Assembly: GCF_000495815.1 (NCBI RefSeq)
Contig: NZ_AWGE01000019.1
Span: forward strand, 62,001 to 126,000
Direction: 5' to 3'
Length of the DNA stretch: 64,000 nucleotides
DNA from: Asticcacaulis sp. AC466
Lineage (GTDB): Bacteria; Pseudomonadota; Alphaproteobacteria; Caulobacterales; Caulobacteraceae
In this document: piece after piece, positions 8,100-19,761 of the stretch
Numbering within the stretch: position 1 is the first letter of the stretch
How the letters are laid out: every line of letters begins with the position of its first letter
Notes under the pieces: generated by a model
The model's input: the letters and a program-made list of their open reading frames with translations, nothing else
Database searches by the model: none
Told to the model about the DNA's origin: nothing
Program-made: the position numbers and the translations under genes

Positions 8100-10799
8100 C
8101 TATTCCGCCGTCTGCTTAGCAGCAGGCAGGTATTTATTGATCATGTGATCGAGTTGGGTCGCGCTGAACGGCTTTGAAATATAGTCGTCCATACCGGCGT
8201 CGAGGCATTTCTGACGATCTCCCGTCAGGGCGTTGGCGGTAACCCCTATTATGGGGACCGTGTTCCCATCCTCTTCTGCGGCGCGAATGCGGCGCGTGGC
8301 TTCATAGCCATCCATTTCGGGCATCTGTACGTCCATTAGAACGATATCAAACGCGCCGTTATCGACAGCTTCCACAGCCTCGCGTCCGCTGCGCGCGACG
8401 ACGACATCAAAGCCGAGATCGTCCAAAATCGCACTAGCTACGATAATATTGCCTTCATAATCTTCGGCCAGCAGCACACGACCGCGCGCATTGTCCCGCC
8501 GCCCGATCGGCGGCGCTGATATGTCGTTTGCGGGGTCTTCCCGGTCAGACGTTTCCACAGATCGAGCCTGGAGCGTGACGGAGAACCGGCTGCCCATGCC
8601 CTCGCGGCTCTGGACAGTAACGGCTCCATCCATCAATTCCACAAGTTGCTTGGTAATCGCCAAACCAAGGCCCGTACCGCCATAGCGGCGGGAAATACTG
8701 GGATCGGCCTGGGTGAACTTTTCAAAAATCTTCTCGACCTGATTCGCCGTCATGCCGATGCCGGAATCGACGACATCGATCGTCAGTCTGCGCACCTCCT
8801 CGGTTGCAGCCTCGCTTTTGACCATGATGTTGACGAAACCTTCGTCGGTGAACTTCACGGCGTTGGACACGAGATTGGACACAATTTGTTGCAAACGCAT
8901 GGGGTCGCCGTAGATGTCGAAGTCCTTACGGGGGCCGCATTTGATGTTGAGCATGATATTCTTCTCGGCGGCCCGCACGCTCATGATCGACCCGACCTCG
9001 GATACGATGTCCGCCAGGTTGACGGGCTGCGATTCCAGGACAAGCTCGTGACTTTCTATCTTGGCGACGTCGAGCAGGTCATTAATCAAGTTGAGCAACG
9101 AATCGGAAGACAGGCGCAGGACGCTAAGCAGCTTTTTCTGCTTCTCATCCAGTGGCGCGCCGCGATCGAGCAGGGAAACTATGCCGATGATGGCATTCAT
9201 CGGTGTCCGCAGTTCATGGCTCATATTGGCGAGGAATTCAGTCTTGGCGACATTGGCGTGCTCTGCCGACAGACGCTCCCCTTCCAGCACGACTTGGACG
9301 ATATTTTGCGCAGTATCGACGTCTTCGCGCGTCCACGGTCTGCAGCGGTGCTGCACCGTCTGCTTCCACAGCTCGAAAGAGGAGCGTGGCATCAGCCTGT
9401 AACCCGCCTTGGTCTTGACGGACTGTTTTTCCGGGGTGCCGGCCCAACTGACCTGCTGCTGCTCGGAGCCGCGGAACCAGATAATGTAATCTTTCTTGGC
9501 GGCGCTGATCGGCGCCGCCAGAAAACCACCTTTCAGATGAGCGAGACCGGGCACATCGGCCAGCACAATGTCCGCTTCCTGGGTCGAGTAGATGCCGTTG
9601 GTCTGATTCTGAATCCAGTCTGCCAACTGGTGGATGGTATCTTCCGACGGGGTATCGCCAAACAACAACAGGCGTTTTCGCGTCATGACGGTCATGCCGG
9701 AGGCCTTGAGTGCGCCCAAGGCCAAGGTCTGACGTCCTTTCAGCAATTCTTCCAGATTGAAGTCCGTTTTCAATCCGGCCGTCAGGCGTTCGACAATCAG
9801 ATTGCGCTTTTCCTGCTCCTGGCGGTCTCGCAGACCTTCCATGGAAGAGAGCTGCGCGGAAAAGATATGGCCCATGATTTCCGATACCATGCGGACACGG
9901 TAGGGCACATGATATCCGACATTATGGTGGCAGGCGACCAGCCCCCATAATTTGCCGTCCTGAATGACCGAAATCGACATCGACGCCGACACGCCCATGT
10001 TGGCCAGATACTGGACATGGATGGGTGAGACCGAACGCAGGACGCTTAACGACATATCGAGCGGTTGTTCGGTATCGGGATGGGTGGCAGGGATGATAGG
10101 CACCGGCGCGTAGTTCACATCCGCAATCTGGCGAATGTAGTTGGTCATGTAGAGCTTACGCGCCTGCTCCGGTATGTCGGTGGATGGAAAATGCAGGCCG
10201 CGATAGCTTGGCATATATTCGGCCTTCGCCTCGCCCACGACCTCGCCGTTCCAGTTCTCGTCGAATTTGTACAGCTTCACCCGATCGAAACCGGTAATAT
10301 CGCGTATCTTGCCCGTCACGAAATCGTAGAGATCGGGCAGGGTGGTGGCGTTGCGCAGGCCGACCGCAAAATCGCGCAGTTCATCATAGAAAAAGTCGCG
10401 CACCATCGCCTTCTTGTCGTCGACGATTTCCAGCTCCACCACGATATTGTCACCGGCGCGATGTGCCACAGCGTCGAACCACAAATCGTCGATTTTGATG
10501 ATGGTCGATTGAATCGGCATCAGGCTGCGTTCGACGATGACGTCGTGAATTTGTTCCGCCTGTTCCTGGCCGATAATATCGGCAAGGCGCCGGTTCAGAA
10601 CGTCTTCGACCGTGGTTTGCGGTAGCCAGGTTTGGACATTGTTCGATACCTGAATGACGCGATGGTCGTCACCCTCAAGGACGAACAGCATGCCGTACGG
10701 CTGGATAGAGCCGGGAATATGGATCGGTTCGCGGGCGCACTCCTTCAAGGCGTCTTCGAGCTCCGTCTCGCTCAATTCTATGCGGGGCTCAAGCTTCAT
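8100..10799 (-). CDS. Bacteriophytochrome hybrid histidine kinase (PAS-GAF-PHY-HK-REC)
   Basis: This is an 899-residue red/far-red light sensor. The N-terminal Cys21 (ECAREPIHIPG) is in the position that binds biliverdin in bacterial phytochromes. The GAF domain has the LRSVSPIHVQYLANMG signature near residues 255-270. The PHY tongue shows WFRGSE and PRSSF (near 430-480). A HisKA domain carries phospho-acceptor His528 (MSHELRTPMN). An HATPase domain follows (SNAVKF, DSGIGM, GGTGLGLAI). The C-terminal receiver has Asp823 (LMDVQMPEMDG) and Lys in SKPF. The gene overlaps the upstream heme oxygenase gene by 11 bases. The attached receiver implies internal phosphorelay to an unknown partner. Confidence 0.93.
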   Translation of the reverse strand: MKLEPRIELSETELEDALKECAREPIHIPGSIQPYGMLFVLEGDDHRVIQVSNNVQTWLPQTTVEDVLNRRLADIIGQEQAEQIHDVIVERSLMPIQSTIIKIDDLWFDAVAHRAGDNIVVELEIVDDKKAMVRDFFYDELRDFAVGLRNATTLPDLYDFVTGKIRDITGFDRVKLYKFDENWNGEVVGEAKAEYMPSYRGLHFPSTDIPEQARKLYMTNYIRQIADVNYAPVPIIPATHPDTEQPLDMSLSVLRSVSPIHVQYLANMGVSASMSISVIQDGKLWGLVACHHNVGYHVPYRVRMVSEIMGHIFSAQLSSMEGLRDRQEQEKRNLIVERLTAGLKTDFNLEELLKGRQTLALGALKASGMTVMTRKRLLLFGDTPSEDTIHQLADWIQNQTNGIYSTQEADIVLADVPGLAHLKGGFLAAPISAAKKDYIIWFRGSEQQQVSWAGTPEKQSVKTKAGYRLMPRSSFELWKQTVQHRCRPWTREDVDTAQNIVQVVLEGERLSAEHANVAKTEFLANMSHELRTPMNAIIGIVSLLDRGAPLDEKQKKLLSVLRLSSDSLLNLINDLLDVAKIESHELVLESQPVNLADIVSEVGSIMSVRAAEKNIMLNIKCGPRKDFDIYGDPMRLQQIVSNLVSNAVKFTDEGFVNIMVKSEAATEEVRRLTIDVVDSGIGMTANQVEKIFEKFTQADPSISRRYGGTGLGLAITKQLVELMDGAVTVQSREGMGSRFSVTLQARSVETSDREDPANDISAPPIGRRDNARGRVLLAEDYEGNIIVASAILDDLGFDVVVARSGREAVEAVDNGAFDIVLMDVQMPEMDGYEATRRIRAAEEDGNTVPIIGVTANALTGDRQKCLDAGMDDYISKPFSATQLDHMINKYLPAAKQTAE

Positions 10800-11409
10800 A
10801 AAGGGTCTCTGTTTTGATCATATTGTAAATGGTGTCGCAAAAATAGGTTATGTTATCAAAGGCTTGCTTGGCGCTTTGTATGACTTCGCCGTGTGACAGG
10901 GCTTCGGAGTGTCGGTCCAGCACGTCAAGGAACAGCTTCCATTGGGCGCCGTTATGGGAACCGTAGCCGGCAAAAAACCACTGATCCAGGCGCGGAATAA
11001 GGGCGAGGCGGCGTTCCAAGTGTTTCGAAATGACATGTCCGCCCAGGGTCGACCCCTGTTTTGTATAGAGATAGCCGGCCAGTTTCGACGGTGTGTCTAT
11101 GGGCGAATGTTGAAAGGCGATACGATTGGCCCAACTGTCCAACTGGTGTTGCGCCAGGTCGCTGGCCAGCCAACTCAACACGGGCGCATTGGGCGCCTGA
11201 TCGGCGGTGTCTAGGGGCCATTGGACCACGCAGGCGGCTTCGGCATGCGCATAATAGGCGTCAAAGGCGAGAAGGATGTGATGAAAGTCACGCAGCGTGA
11301 TCTCACGGCCGTCGGTCTGGTCCGCTGACAAGCCTATCAGAAGTGGGTGAGTGTGTAGCGCATCATGCGGGTGTCGGGTGTGCGTACGGAGGGCTTCGAG
11401 AAGTCGCAT
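10789..11409 (-). CDS. bphO: Heme oxygenase (biliverdin-producing) for the bacteriophytochrome
   Basis: This 206-residue protein of the bacterial heme oxygenase family cleaves heme to biliverdin, carbon monoxide and iron. The proximal heme ligand is probably His15 (TRHPHDALH). The distal helix glycine motif appears as YTKQGSTLGGHVI near residues 118-130. Its length matches soluble bacterial enzymes. The gene overlaps the phytochrome start by 11 bases, so both are co-expressed and the product supplies the chromophore. The start ATG at 11409 is the only reasonable one. The C-terminal residues KTETLYEA lie in the overlap. Confidence 0.88.
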   Translation of the reverse strand: MRLLEALRTHTRHPHDALHTHPLLIGLSADQTDGREITLRDFHHILLAFDAYYAHAEAACVVQWPLDTADQAPNAPVLSWLASDLAQHQLDSWANRIAFQHSPIDTPSKLAGYLYTKQGSTLGGHVISKHLERRLALIPRLDQWFFAGYGSHNGAQWKLFLDVLDRHSEALSHGEVIQSAKQAFDNITYFCDTIYNMIKTETLYEA

Positions 11410-11540
11410 GCGCGTTACGAAATAGGTCTCACTATTAGACTGGAAACATGAATATCGATGTCAGCCTATAAGCAAAAATATAAAGAGGAAATGCGAGTCT
11501 GAGCGACGAAGGTCTAAAAAAAATCCCTGTTGCGGCTGTG

Positions 11541-11574
11541 CTATTTGCGGCTGGCCAGCGCGGCGCGCAAATAG
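11541..11574. promoter_or_regulatory. 9-bp inverted repeat with nested palindrome upstream of bphO
   Basis: CTATTTGCG (11541-11549) and CGCAAATAG (11566-11574) are perfect inverted arms. The 16-base spacer begins with the palindrome GCTGGCCAGC (11550-11559). It lies about 130 bases upstream of bphO and upstream of the str promoter. There is no T tail on either strand, so a regulator site or cruciform is more likely than a terminator. Confidence 0.35.
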
Positions 11575-11682
11575 GTCGCTTAGGGCAGGAGGCTCGATTC
11601 AGGTGTTGCCCCCATTCTTTGCCGCCCCATTCTTGGCCGCGAAAGTGTGTTACGGGAGGCGTGGTAAAATCCGTATACGGCC

Positions 11683-11711
11683 TTGACCTGACTGCGCGCT
11701 TCCTCTATAGC
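11683..11711 (+). promoter_or_regulatory. Candidate promoter of the str operon
   Basis: TTGACC (11683-11688) and TATAGC (11706-11711) are separated by 17 bases. This predicts a leader of about 215 bases before rpsL. The leader contains a perfect 14-base palindrome, AAAACGGCCGTTTT, at 11739-11752. Nothing else coding is supported in the gap 11410-11932. A TTG-started minus-strand frame (11580-11840) overlaps this promoter and is weak. Confidence 0.55.
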
Positions 11712-11932
11712 CCGCAAACCATTTTCGAGGTGGCCAGTAAAACGGCCGTTTTCGATCCAGATATATGCAGGGGCTGTGTCCCCGCCGTAACCTCCATAGC
11801 GCAGGTTGCGGCTTTTGTGTTTGTTTGGATCGGGCCTCAAAAATTTGAAGCCGTCTCTTCACGAGGCTCCTTAAAACCTATGATCGCCCGGCCAAACGGC
11901 ACAGGTCATACAGAAGAAAGTCATCGAGTACG

Positions 11933-12304
11933 ATGCCCACAGTCAACCAGCTGCTCCGCAAGCCCCGCCAGCCGAAGCCTAAGCGCAACAAGGTTCCCGC
12001 CCTGAAGGGTTGTCCGCAGCGCCGCGGCGTTTGCACCCGCGTCTATACCACGACGCCGAAGAAGCCGAACTCCGCTCTGCGTAAGGTCGCCAAGGTGCGT
12101 CTGACCTCGCAGATCGAAGCCGTTTGCTACATCCCCGGCGAAGGCCACAACCTGCAGGAACACTCCGTGGTTCTGATCCGCGGCGGCCGTGTCAAGGATT
12201 TGCCCGGCGTTCGTTACCACATCCTGCGCGGCGTCCTCGATACCCAGGGCGTCAAGAACCGTAAACAACGCCGTTCGCACTACGGCGCGAAGCGTCCGAA
12301 GTAA
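11933..12304 (+). CDS. rpsL: 30S ribosomal protein S12
   Basis: This 123-residue protein of the decoding centre matches the near-universal S12 sequence ([20 protein letters not shown] at the start). Lys43 ([12 protein letters not shown]) and Lys88 ([12 protein letters not shown]) are the residues changed in classical streptomycin-resistant mutants. Both are wild type here. It is the first gene of the str operon, 12 bases before rpsG. Confidence 0.98.
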   Translation: MPTVNQLLRKPRQPKPKRNKVPALKGCPQRRGVCTRVYTTTPKKPNSALRKVAKVRLTSQIEAVCYIPGEGHNLQEHSVVLIRGGRVKDLPGVRYHILRGVLDTQGVKNRKQRRSHYGAKRPK

Positions 12305-12790
<486 letters not shown>

Positions 12791-12835
12791 TCGCGAACGG
12801 GACGGCTTCGCTGTCGCAAAAATATTGCTTTGAGG

Positions 12836-12864
12836 CGCGGGCGGTTTGGTTTAAACCGCCCGCG
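12836..12864 (+). promoter_or_regulatory. Strong hairpin between rpsG and fusA
   Basis: CGCGGGCGGTTT (12836-12847) pairs perfectly with AAACCGCCCGCG (12853-12864) around the loop GGTTT. No T tract follows (ACTTTGC), so it is not a standard terminator. It could be a processing or stabilising element, or a site for translational feedback in the str mRNA. Confidence 0.6.
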
Positions 12865-12913
12865 ACTTTGCAACTGAAACCACATTTGTTCCCGAAAGTT
12901 TTGAGGCTTCCCA

Positions 12914-14992
<2,079 letters not shown>

Positions 14993-15005
14993 ACTAAAAA
15001 ATATT

Positions 15006-15034
15006 GGCCCGTGGCATTTTGTGTGCTACGGGCC
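15006..15034 (+). promoter_or_regulatory. Hairpin between fusA and tuf
   Basis: GGCCCGTGGCA (15006-15016) pairs with TGCTACGGGCC (15024-15034) with one G-U pair around a 7-base loop. No T tract follows, so termination here would be weak. It sits in the same position relative to tuf as the rpsG-fusA hairpin does to fusA. Confidence 0.55.
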
Positions 15035-15067
15035 GCTCCTTACAGATCAACCCTAAGCAAATGAAGG

Positions 15068-15082
15068 TCCGCCGCAGGCGGA
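15068..15082 (+). promoter_or_regulatory. tuf: Small hairpin covering the probable tuf ribosome site
   Basis: TCCGCC-gca-GGCGGA forms a 6-bp stem. Its second arm (AGGCGGA at 15076-15082) is the best ribosome-site match, 8 bases before the tuf ATG at 15091. Pairing would mask it, which suggests translational tuning. Confidence 0.4.
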
Positions 15083-15090
15083 ATTGAAAA

Positions 15091-16281
15091 ATGGCCAAGG
15101 AAAAATTCAACCGCAGCAAGCCTCACTGCAACATCGGCACGATTGGTCACGTTGACCATGGCAAGACGACGCTGACGGCGGCGATCACGATGACGCTGGC
15201 GAAGTCTGGCGGCGCCGTTGCCAAGAACTATGCCGACATCGACGCTGCCCCTGAAGAAAAGGCACGCGGCATCACGATCAACACGGCGCACGTCGAATAT
15301 GAGACGGCCAACCGTCACTATGCGCACGTCGATTGCCCGGGCCACGCCGACTACGTGAAGAACATGATCACTGGTGCTGCCCAGATGGACGGCGCGATCC
15401 TGGTCGTTTCGGCCGCTGACGGCCCGATGCCGCAAACGCGCGAGCACATTCTGCTGGCCCGCCAGGTTGGCGTTCCGGCCCTGGTCGTGTTCATGAACAA
15501 GGTCGACCTGGTCGACGACGAAGAACTGATCGAACTGGTCGAAATGGAAGTGCGCGAGCTTCTGTCGTCCTACCAGTTCCCGGGCGACGATATCCCCATC
15601 ACCAAGGGCTCGGCCAAGGCCGCGACCGATGGCGTGAACCCGGAAATCGGTGAAAACCAAATCCTGGCCCTGATGGCCACGGTTGACGAATACATCCCGC
15701 AACCGGAGCGTCCGATCGATCTGCCGTTCCTGATGCCGGTCGAAGACGTGTTCTCGATCTCGGGCCGTGGTACGGTTGTGACCGGCCGCGTCGAGCGCGG
15801 TATCGTTAAGGTCGGTGAAGAAGTCGAAATCGTCGGCATCCGTCCGGTTCAGAAGACGACCTGCACGGGCGTTGAAATGTTCCGCAAGCTGCTGGACCAA
15901 GGTCAAGCGGGTGACAACGTCGGCGTTCTGCTGCGCGGCACCAAGCGTGAAGACGTTGAGCGCGGCCAAGTTCTGTGCAAGCCGGGTTCGATCACGCCGC
16001 ACACCAAGTTCGTTGCCGAAGCCTACATCCTGACCAAGGAAGAAGGCGGCCGTCACACCCCGTTCTTCACCAACTATCGTCCTCAGTTCTACTTCCGCAC
16101 GACCGATGTCACCGGCATCGTGAAGCTGAAGGAAGGCGTTGAAATGATCATGCCTGGCGACAACGCCGAGCTGGACGTTGAGCTGATCACCCCGATCGCC
16201 ATGGAAGAGAAGCTGCGCTTCGCTATCCGTGAAGGTGGCCGCACCGTCGGCGCCGGCGTCGTGTCGAAGATCGTCGAGTAA
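15091..16281 (+). CDS. tuf: Elongation factor Tu
   Basis: This 396-residue GTPase delivers aminoacyl-tRNA to the ribosome. It has [12 protein letters not shown] at residues 16-27, DCPGHADY near 81 and NKVDL near 136, and ends VSKIVE. It is the last gene of the str operon and is followed by a strong terminator. Many alphaproteobacteria carry a second, nearly identical tuf elsewhere; none is in this window. Confidence 0.98.
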   Translation: MAKEKFNRSKPHCNIGTIGHVDHGKTTLTAAITMTLAKSGGAVAKNYADIDAAPEEKARGITINTAHVEYETANRHYAHVDCPGHADYVKNMITGAAQMDGAILVVSAADGPMPQTREHILLARQVGVPALVVFMNKVDLVDDEELIELVEMEVRELLSSYQFPGDDIPITKGSAKAATDGVNPEIGENQILALMATVDEYIPQPERPIDLPFLMPVEDVFSISGRGTVVTGRVERGIVKVGEEVEIVGIRPVQKTTCTGVEMFRKLLDQGQAGDNVGVLLRGTKREDVERGQVLCKPGSITPHTKFVAEAYILTKEEGGRHTPFFTNYRPQFYFRTTDVTGIVKLKEGVEMIMPGDNAELDVELITPIAMEEKLRFAIREGGRTVGAGVVSKIVE

Positions 16282-16308
16282 GGGGCAGCCCTTAACCCGC
16301 AATCGCTT

Positions 16309-16343
16309 AAAACCCCGCCGGTGCAAACCGGCGGGGTTTTTCG
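16309..16343 (+). terminator. Strong intrinsic terminator after tuf
   Basis: AAAACCCCGCCGGT (16309-16322) pairs perfectly with ACCGGCGGGGTTTT (16327-16340) around GCAA, and the T run follows. It ends the str operon. The S10 cluster therefore has to be transcribed separately. Confidence 0.92.
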
Positions 16344-16488
16344 TTGCAAGGGGGCGTTTGACGCAACCTCATTTGTTTTGACTTGTCGTAATCCGCGTGG
16401 CTCAAATGGCAGAGACCAGGGTTCGGGGGACGGGGTTCGGAGACAGCCAGATGCGCACCAATCCAAGCAACACATACAGGCCGGCGGC

Positions 16489-17127
16489 ATGATTTTGATC
16501 GGCCAATACGACTCACCCTATGTCCGTCGTGTGGGTATAGCCCTGACGGTGTATGGCTTTGCCTACGAGCACCGGCCATGGTCCACGTTCGGTGATGCGA
16601 ACAAGATCCTACCCTTCAATCCCCTTATGCGCGTGCCAACCCTTATCCTCGACAATGGCGCTGTCGTTCTGGAAAGCGCTTATGCTTTGGACTGGTTGGA
16701 CGAAGAGGTGAGGGCGCGTGGCGACGACGCATTGATCGCCGCTACGGGCGCGGACCGGCAAAAGGCGCTATATTACGTTGCTTTGGCGACGGGCTTTTCG
16801 GATAAGGCGATCGCTCTCTTTTACGAGCAGGTGCTGCATAAGCAGACGTCCGATCTGTGGCTAAAGCGTTGCCATGACCAGATGGGCGCCGTGCTGGACG
16901 CCTTGGAAGCTATCCGGGCCGCTGCCCGTACACGATGGCTGCTCGGTGACACAATGACGCACGCAGATATCGCCCTGGCCTGTAGCCTGCGCCACGCGCG
17001 CGAGGCGCATCCTGACATCGACTTCTCCCGCTGGGCGGCCCTCAACTTCCATAGCGCCCAATGCGAGGAGATGGAGGTGTTTAAAGCGATCTCCCAGCGT
17101 TTCATCGGGCCCGAGGCAGATCATTAA
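16489..17127 (+). CDS. Glutathione S-transferase family protein
   Basis: This 212-residue protein is counted from ATG 16489 (MILIGQYDSPYVRRVGIALT). The longer frame from 16321 begins inside the tuf terminator and is unlikely. The thioredoxin-like N-terminal domain shows PFNPLMRVPTLILDNG, with its cis-proline, and LESAYALDWLDE. The helical C-terminal domain carries LLGDTMTHADIALACSL, the usual GST motif near residue 145-165. A Ser at position 9 may activate glutathione. The substrate is unknown. It lies between the str and S10 clusters and has no visible functional tie to translation. Confidence 0.85.
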   Translation: MILIGQYDSPYVRRVGIALTVYGFAYEHRPWSTFGDANKILPFNPLMRVPTLILDNGAVVLESAYALDWLDEEVRARGDDALIAATGADRQKALYYVALATGFSDKAIALFYEQVLHKQTSDLWLKRCHDQMGAVLDALEAIRAAARTRWLLGDTMTHADIALACSLRHAREAHPDIDFSRWAALNFHSAQCEEMEVFKAISQRFIGPEADH

Positions 17128-17171
17128 CCCTGTCGCTTAGGCCGATATAAACCCTATACTGGTACAGAACT

Positions 17172-17199
17172 TGCTTTGAATATGCATATGTCCAAAGCA
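17172..17199 (+). promoter_or_regulatory. Inverted repeat overlapping the ribosome-site region of the CelD-type gene
   Basis: TGCTTTG (17172-17178) and CAAAGCA (17193-17199) are perfect arms around a 14-base spacer that contains the palindrome ATATGCATAT (17180-17189). The second arm abuts the AGGGA ribosome site of the gene at 17208. It could be an operator or a structure that limits translation. Confidence 0.35.
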
Positions 17200-17207
17200 G
17201 GGAATCG

Positions 17208-18347
17208 ATGCCACAGACCATAGATATCGTTCGTCCGGCGGATTTGACGGCCGAAGACACCGAGCTCTGGAATGGTTTCGTCGCGTCGAGACCTGAACTT
17301 ACCGGACCCTACTTCGACATTCGCTATGTAAAGGCCATCGGATCGAAGGTGCCTGGCGCCGCAGTCGCTCGTATTCGCGAGGACGGCCAGATTATCGGCT
17401 ATTTCGCCTACCAACTTCGGGCCGGCCGGATGCTGCCCATGGGCGCACCGTTGACAGATTATCACGGCGTCGTCAGCCCCCCCGGACGCCATGTTTGCTT
17501 CAACGCCATATTGAAAGCCGCTGGCGCCAAACATCTGCAATTCCAGGGGTGGGTTGGGCCTATCGAAGGGCCTGTCCAGGCCGCGTCTTTGCAGCGTCGC
17601 GTCGCTTTGACGCCATCGGGCTTTGACGCTTGGCGCGAGACGCAGAACGTCAGGCATCACAAGTTCTTCAAGAACGTGGCTCGGTGCGAACGCAATATCG
17701 TCAAAGATTTCGGCGGTTTCGACTTTTCCTGGGAACGTGTCACGCCGGACCTGCTCGATTGGGTCATCGGCCTCAAGCGCGACCAGTACCGCCGTAGCGG
17801 CCTGCATGATATCTTCGGCTGCGGCTGGACCAAAGACCTGCTGGCCGGTTTGGCGGCCGATGACGCGACCGACTTCGGTCTGCGCGCCGGTGTTCTGCGT
17901 CACGAGGGCAAGTTTGTCGCCGCCGAGATCAGCCTTGTAAACGCGACCAGCGTCCATCTCTGGTTTCCGGCCTATGATCCGGCCTACTATCGATATACCG
18001 TCGGCATCGTGCTCACCATGCAAATCATTCGACATCTCGCCCCGCTGGGCTACGTGGCTTTCGATTTCGGCACCGGGGGCGAAGACTACAAATCGCCGAT
18101 GACGGCCAATGCCGGCGAGTGTCTTGACGGCAGCTTGCAATATAGTCCGGGCCTGGGCAGTCGCATGATAGATATGACCGGGGCCCTGCTGCCTGTGTCG
18201 CGTCCGCAGTTCGAGGCCGTTCGCATGTCCTTGCGCCGAAGGGTCAATGTTATCCGTTCGACGGAGGTTAGCGTGGCGGGGTGGGGCAGGGCGATGTGGG
18301 CTCTGGCGCAACGCGGATTTAAGCGTTTGAGAGCCGCACGGGCCTAG
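17208..18347 (+). CDS. CelD/BcsL-type GNAT acetyltransferase
   Basis: This 379-residue cytosolic protein resembles the Acetyltransf_6 (CelD/BcsL) family found in polysaccharide and exopolymer biosynthesis. Family-like features are FFKNVARCERNI near residue 152, LKRDQYRRSG near 189, and a C-terminal GNAT core with HLWFPAYDPAYYRYTVGI and FDFGTGGEDYKSPM near 260-300. The substrate cannot be told. It follows the GST gene after 80 bases that contain an inverted repeat over the ribosome site. The stop lies before the leader of the S10 cluster, with no clear terminator between. Confidence 0.75.
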   Translation: MPQTIDIVRPADLTAEDTELWNGFVASRPELTGPYFDIRYVKAIGSKVPGAAVARIREDGQIIGYFAYQLRAGRMLPMGAPLTDYHGVVSPPGRHVCFNAILKAAGAKHLQFQGWVGPIEGPVQAASLQRRVALTPSGFDAWRETQNVRHHKFFKNVARCERNIVKDFGGFDFSWERVTPDLLDWVIGLKRDQYRRSGLHDIFGCGWTKDLLAGLAADDATDFGLRAGVLRHEGKFVAAEISLVNATSVHLWFPAYDPAYYRYTVGIVLTMQIIRHLAPLGYVAFDFGTGGEDYKSPMTANAGECLDGSLQYSPGLGSRMIDMTGALLPVSRPQFEAVRMSLRRRVNVIRSTEVSVAGWGRAMWALAQRGFKRLRAARA

Positions 18348-18434
18348 CCTTTGTGTTGACACGCCGGATATGCTGCCGCGCGGCGCAAAATATTCGCTTC
18401 CGGTTATTTTCTTGGGCTTTTCCGCAATTGGCCC

Positions 18435-18465
18435 TTGACCTTTCCGAGTCGTTTGGGCATATAGC
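18435..18465 (+). promoter_or_regulatory. Candidate promoter of the S10 cluster
   Basis: TTGACC (18435-18440) is followed by CATATAGC (18458-18465). The spacing is 17 bases to CATATA or 19 to TATAGC. The same -35 word and a TATAGC word occur at the str promoter. It predicts a leader of about 240 bases before rpsJ, which fills most of the gap 18348-18709. A 14-base perfect palindrome, CCTTTTATAAAAGG, lies at 18542-18555 in that leader. Confidence 0.5.
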
Positions 18466-18576
18466 GCGCTCTGTTGGATCGGCTGTGGCGCTGAAGAGGT
18501 GCCAAACGCGGTCTGCAAGCATAAACCAACCCGGTCGGCGGCCTTTTATAAAAGGAATTGACCGGTTTGATCAACG

Positions 18577-18611
18577 GCCCGCGCGGGTAAAACCGCGAGG
18601 GCTTTGTTTTT
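18577..18611 (+). terminator. Terminator-like hairpin inside the rpsJ leader (possible attenuator)
   Basis: GCCCGCGCGG (18577-18586) pairs with CCGCGAGGGC (18593-18602) with one mismatch around GTAAAA, followed by TTTGTTTTT. It has the form of an intrinsic terminator but sits about 100 bases before rpsJ and downstream of the candidate promoter, as an attenuator would. Confidence 0.6.
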
Positions 18612-18709
18612 GCGGATATCGCGTTCGTGCTCACATTTGTGGGGGCGAGTTGGTCTTTGAAATGGTTCACTGGACGCGTTAAACGCACCTCTTTGGGAAT
18701 ACGAGCGAT

Positions 18710-19018
<309 letters not shown>

Positions 19019-19030
19019 GGGGCCGCGATT

Positions 19031-19759
19031 ATGCGTACAGGTTTGATCGCTAAAAAGCTCGGCATGACCCGCTTCTTCGACGAAGCCGGTGTCCACGTGC
19101 CGGTGACTGTGCTCTCGCTCGAGGGCTGCCAGGTCGTCGCTCAGCGCACCAAGGAAAAGGACGGCTATGTCGCCCTCCAGCTCGGTGCCGGTTCGCGCAA
19201 GGCAAAGAACGTTTCCAATCCGGAGCGTCAACGTTTCGCCAAGGCTCAGGTTGAGCCGAAGGCCTACATCACTGAATTCCGCGTGTCGGAAGACGCCCTG
19301 ATCGACGTCGGCGCTGAGCTGACCGCTGATCACTTCGTCACCGGCCAGAAGGTTGACATTCAGGGCACCACCATCGGTAAGGGTTTTGCCGGCGCCATGA
19401 AGCGCTGGAACTTCGGCGGTATGCGCGCCACTCACGGTGTGTCGGTGTCTCACCGTGCTCACGGTTCGACGGGTAACCGTCAAGATCCGGGCCGCACCTT
19501 CCCGGGCAAGAAGATGGCGGGTCATTACGGTGTTGAAACCGTTACGACTCTGAACCTCGAAGTTGCCCGCATCGACGCCGAGCGCGGCCTGGTCTTCATC
19601 AAGGGCGCTGTTCCCGGTGCTGAAGGCTCCTACGTCAAGATCCGTGACGCCGTTAAGAAGGCGGCCCCGCAGGGCCTGCCGTTCCCCGGCGCGATCAAGT
19701 CGGCGGCCTCCGCCCCGGCTGCTGCTGAGGAAGCTCCTGCGCAAGAAGGGGCTGAATAA
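19031..19759 (+). CDS. rplC: 50S ribosomal protein L3
   Basis: This 242-residue L3 begins [20 protein letters not shown]. The central loop near residues 130-165 carries [20 protein letters not shown] and reaches the peptidyl-transferase centre. The last 25 residues form an Ala/Pro/Glu-rich tail ([15 protein letters not shown]) that makes it longer than the E. coli protein (209), as is common in alphaproteobacteria. Confidence 0.98.
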   Translation: MRTGLIAKKLGMTRFFDEAGVHVPVTVLSLEGCQVVAQRTKEKDGYVALQLGAGSRKAKNVSNPERQRFAKAQVEPKAYITEFRVSEDALIDVGAELTADHFVTGQKVDIQGTTIGKGFAGAMKRWNFGGMRATHGVSVSHRAHGSTGNRQDPGRTFPGKKMAGHYGVETVTTLNLEVARIDAERGLVFIKGAVPGAEGSYVKIRDAVKKAAPQGLPFPGAIKSAASAPAAAEEAPAQEGAE

Positions 19760-19761
19760 TC

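Noticed and set aside
8646-9950. 434-codon plus-strand frame inside the bacteriophytochrome gene
   Set aside because: The opposite strand encodes a complete, domain-rich phytochrome. The frame is a shadow.
11580-11840. Minus-strand frame of 86 codons in the rpsL upstream region
   Set aside because: It starts with TTG, has no ribosome site and overlaps the candidate str promoter. No family is recognised.
16390-16440. tRNA-like words (GTGGCTCAAATGGCAGAG and GGGTTCG)
   Set aside because: No acceptor stem pairing or anticodon arm could be built, so it is probably chance.
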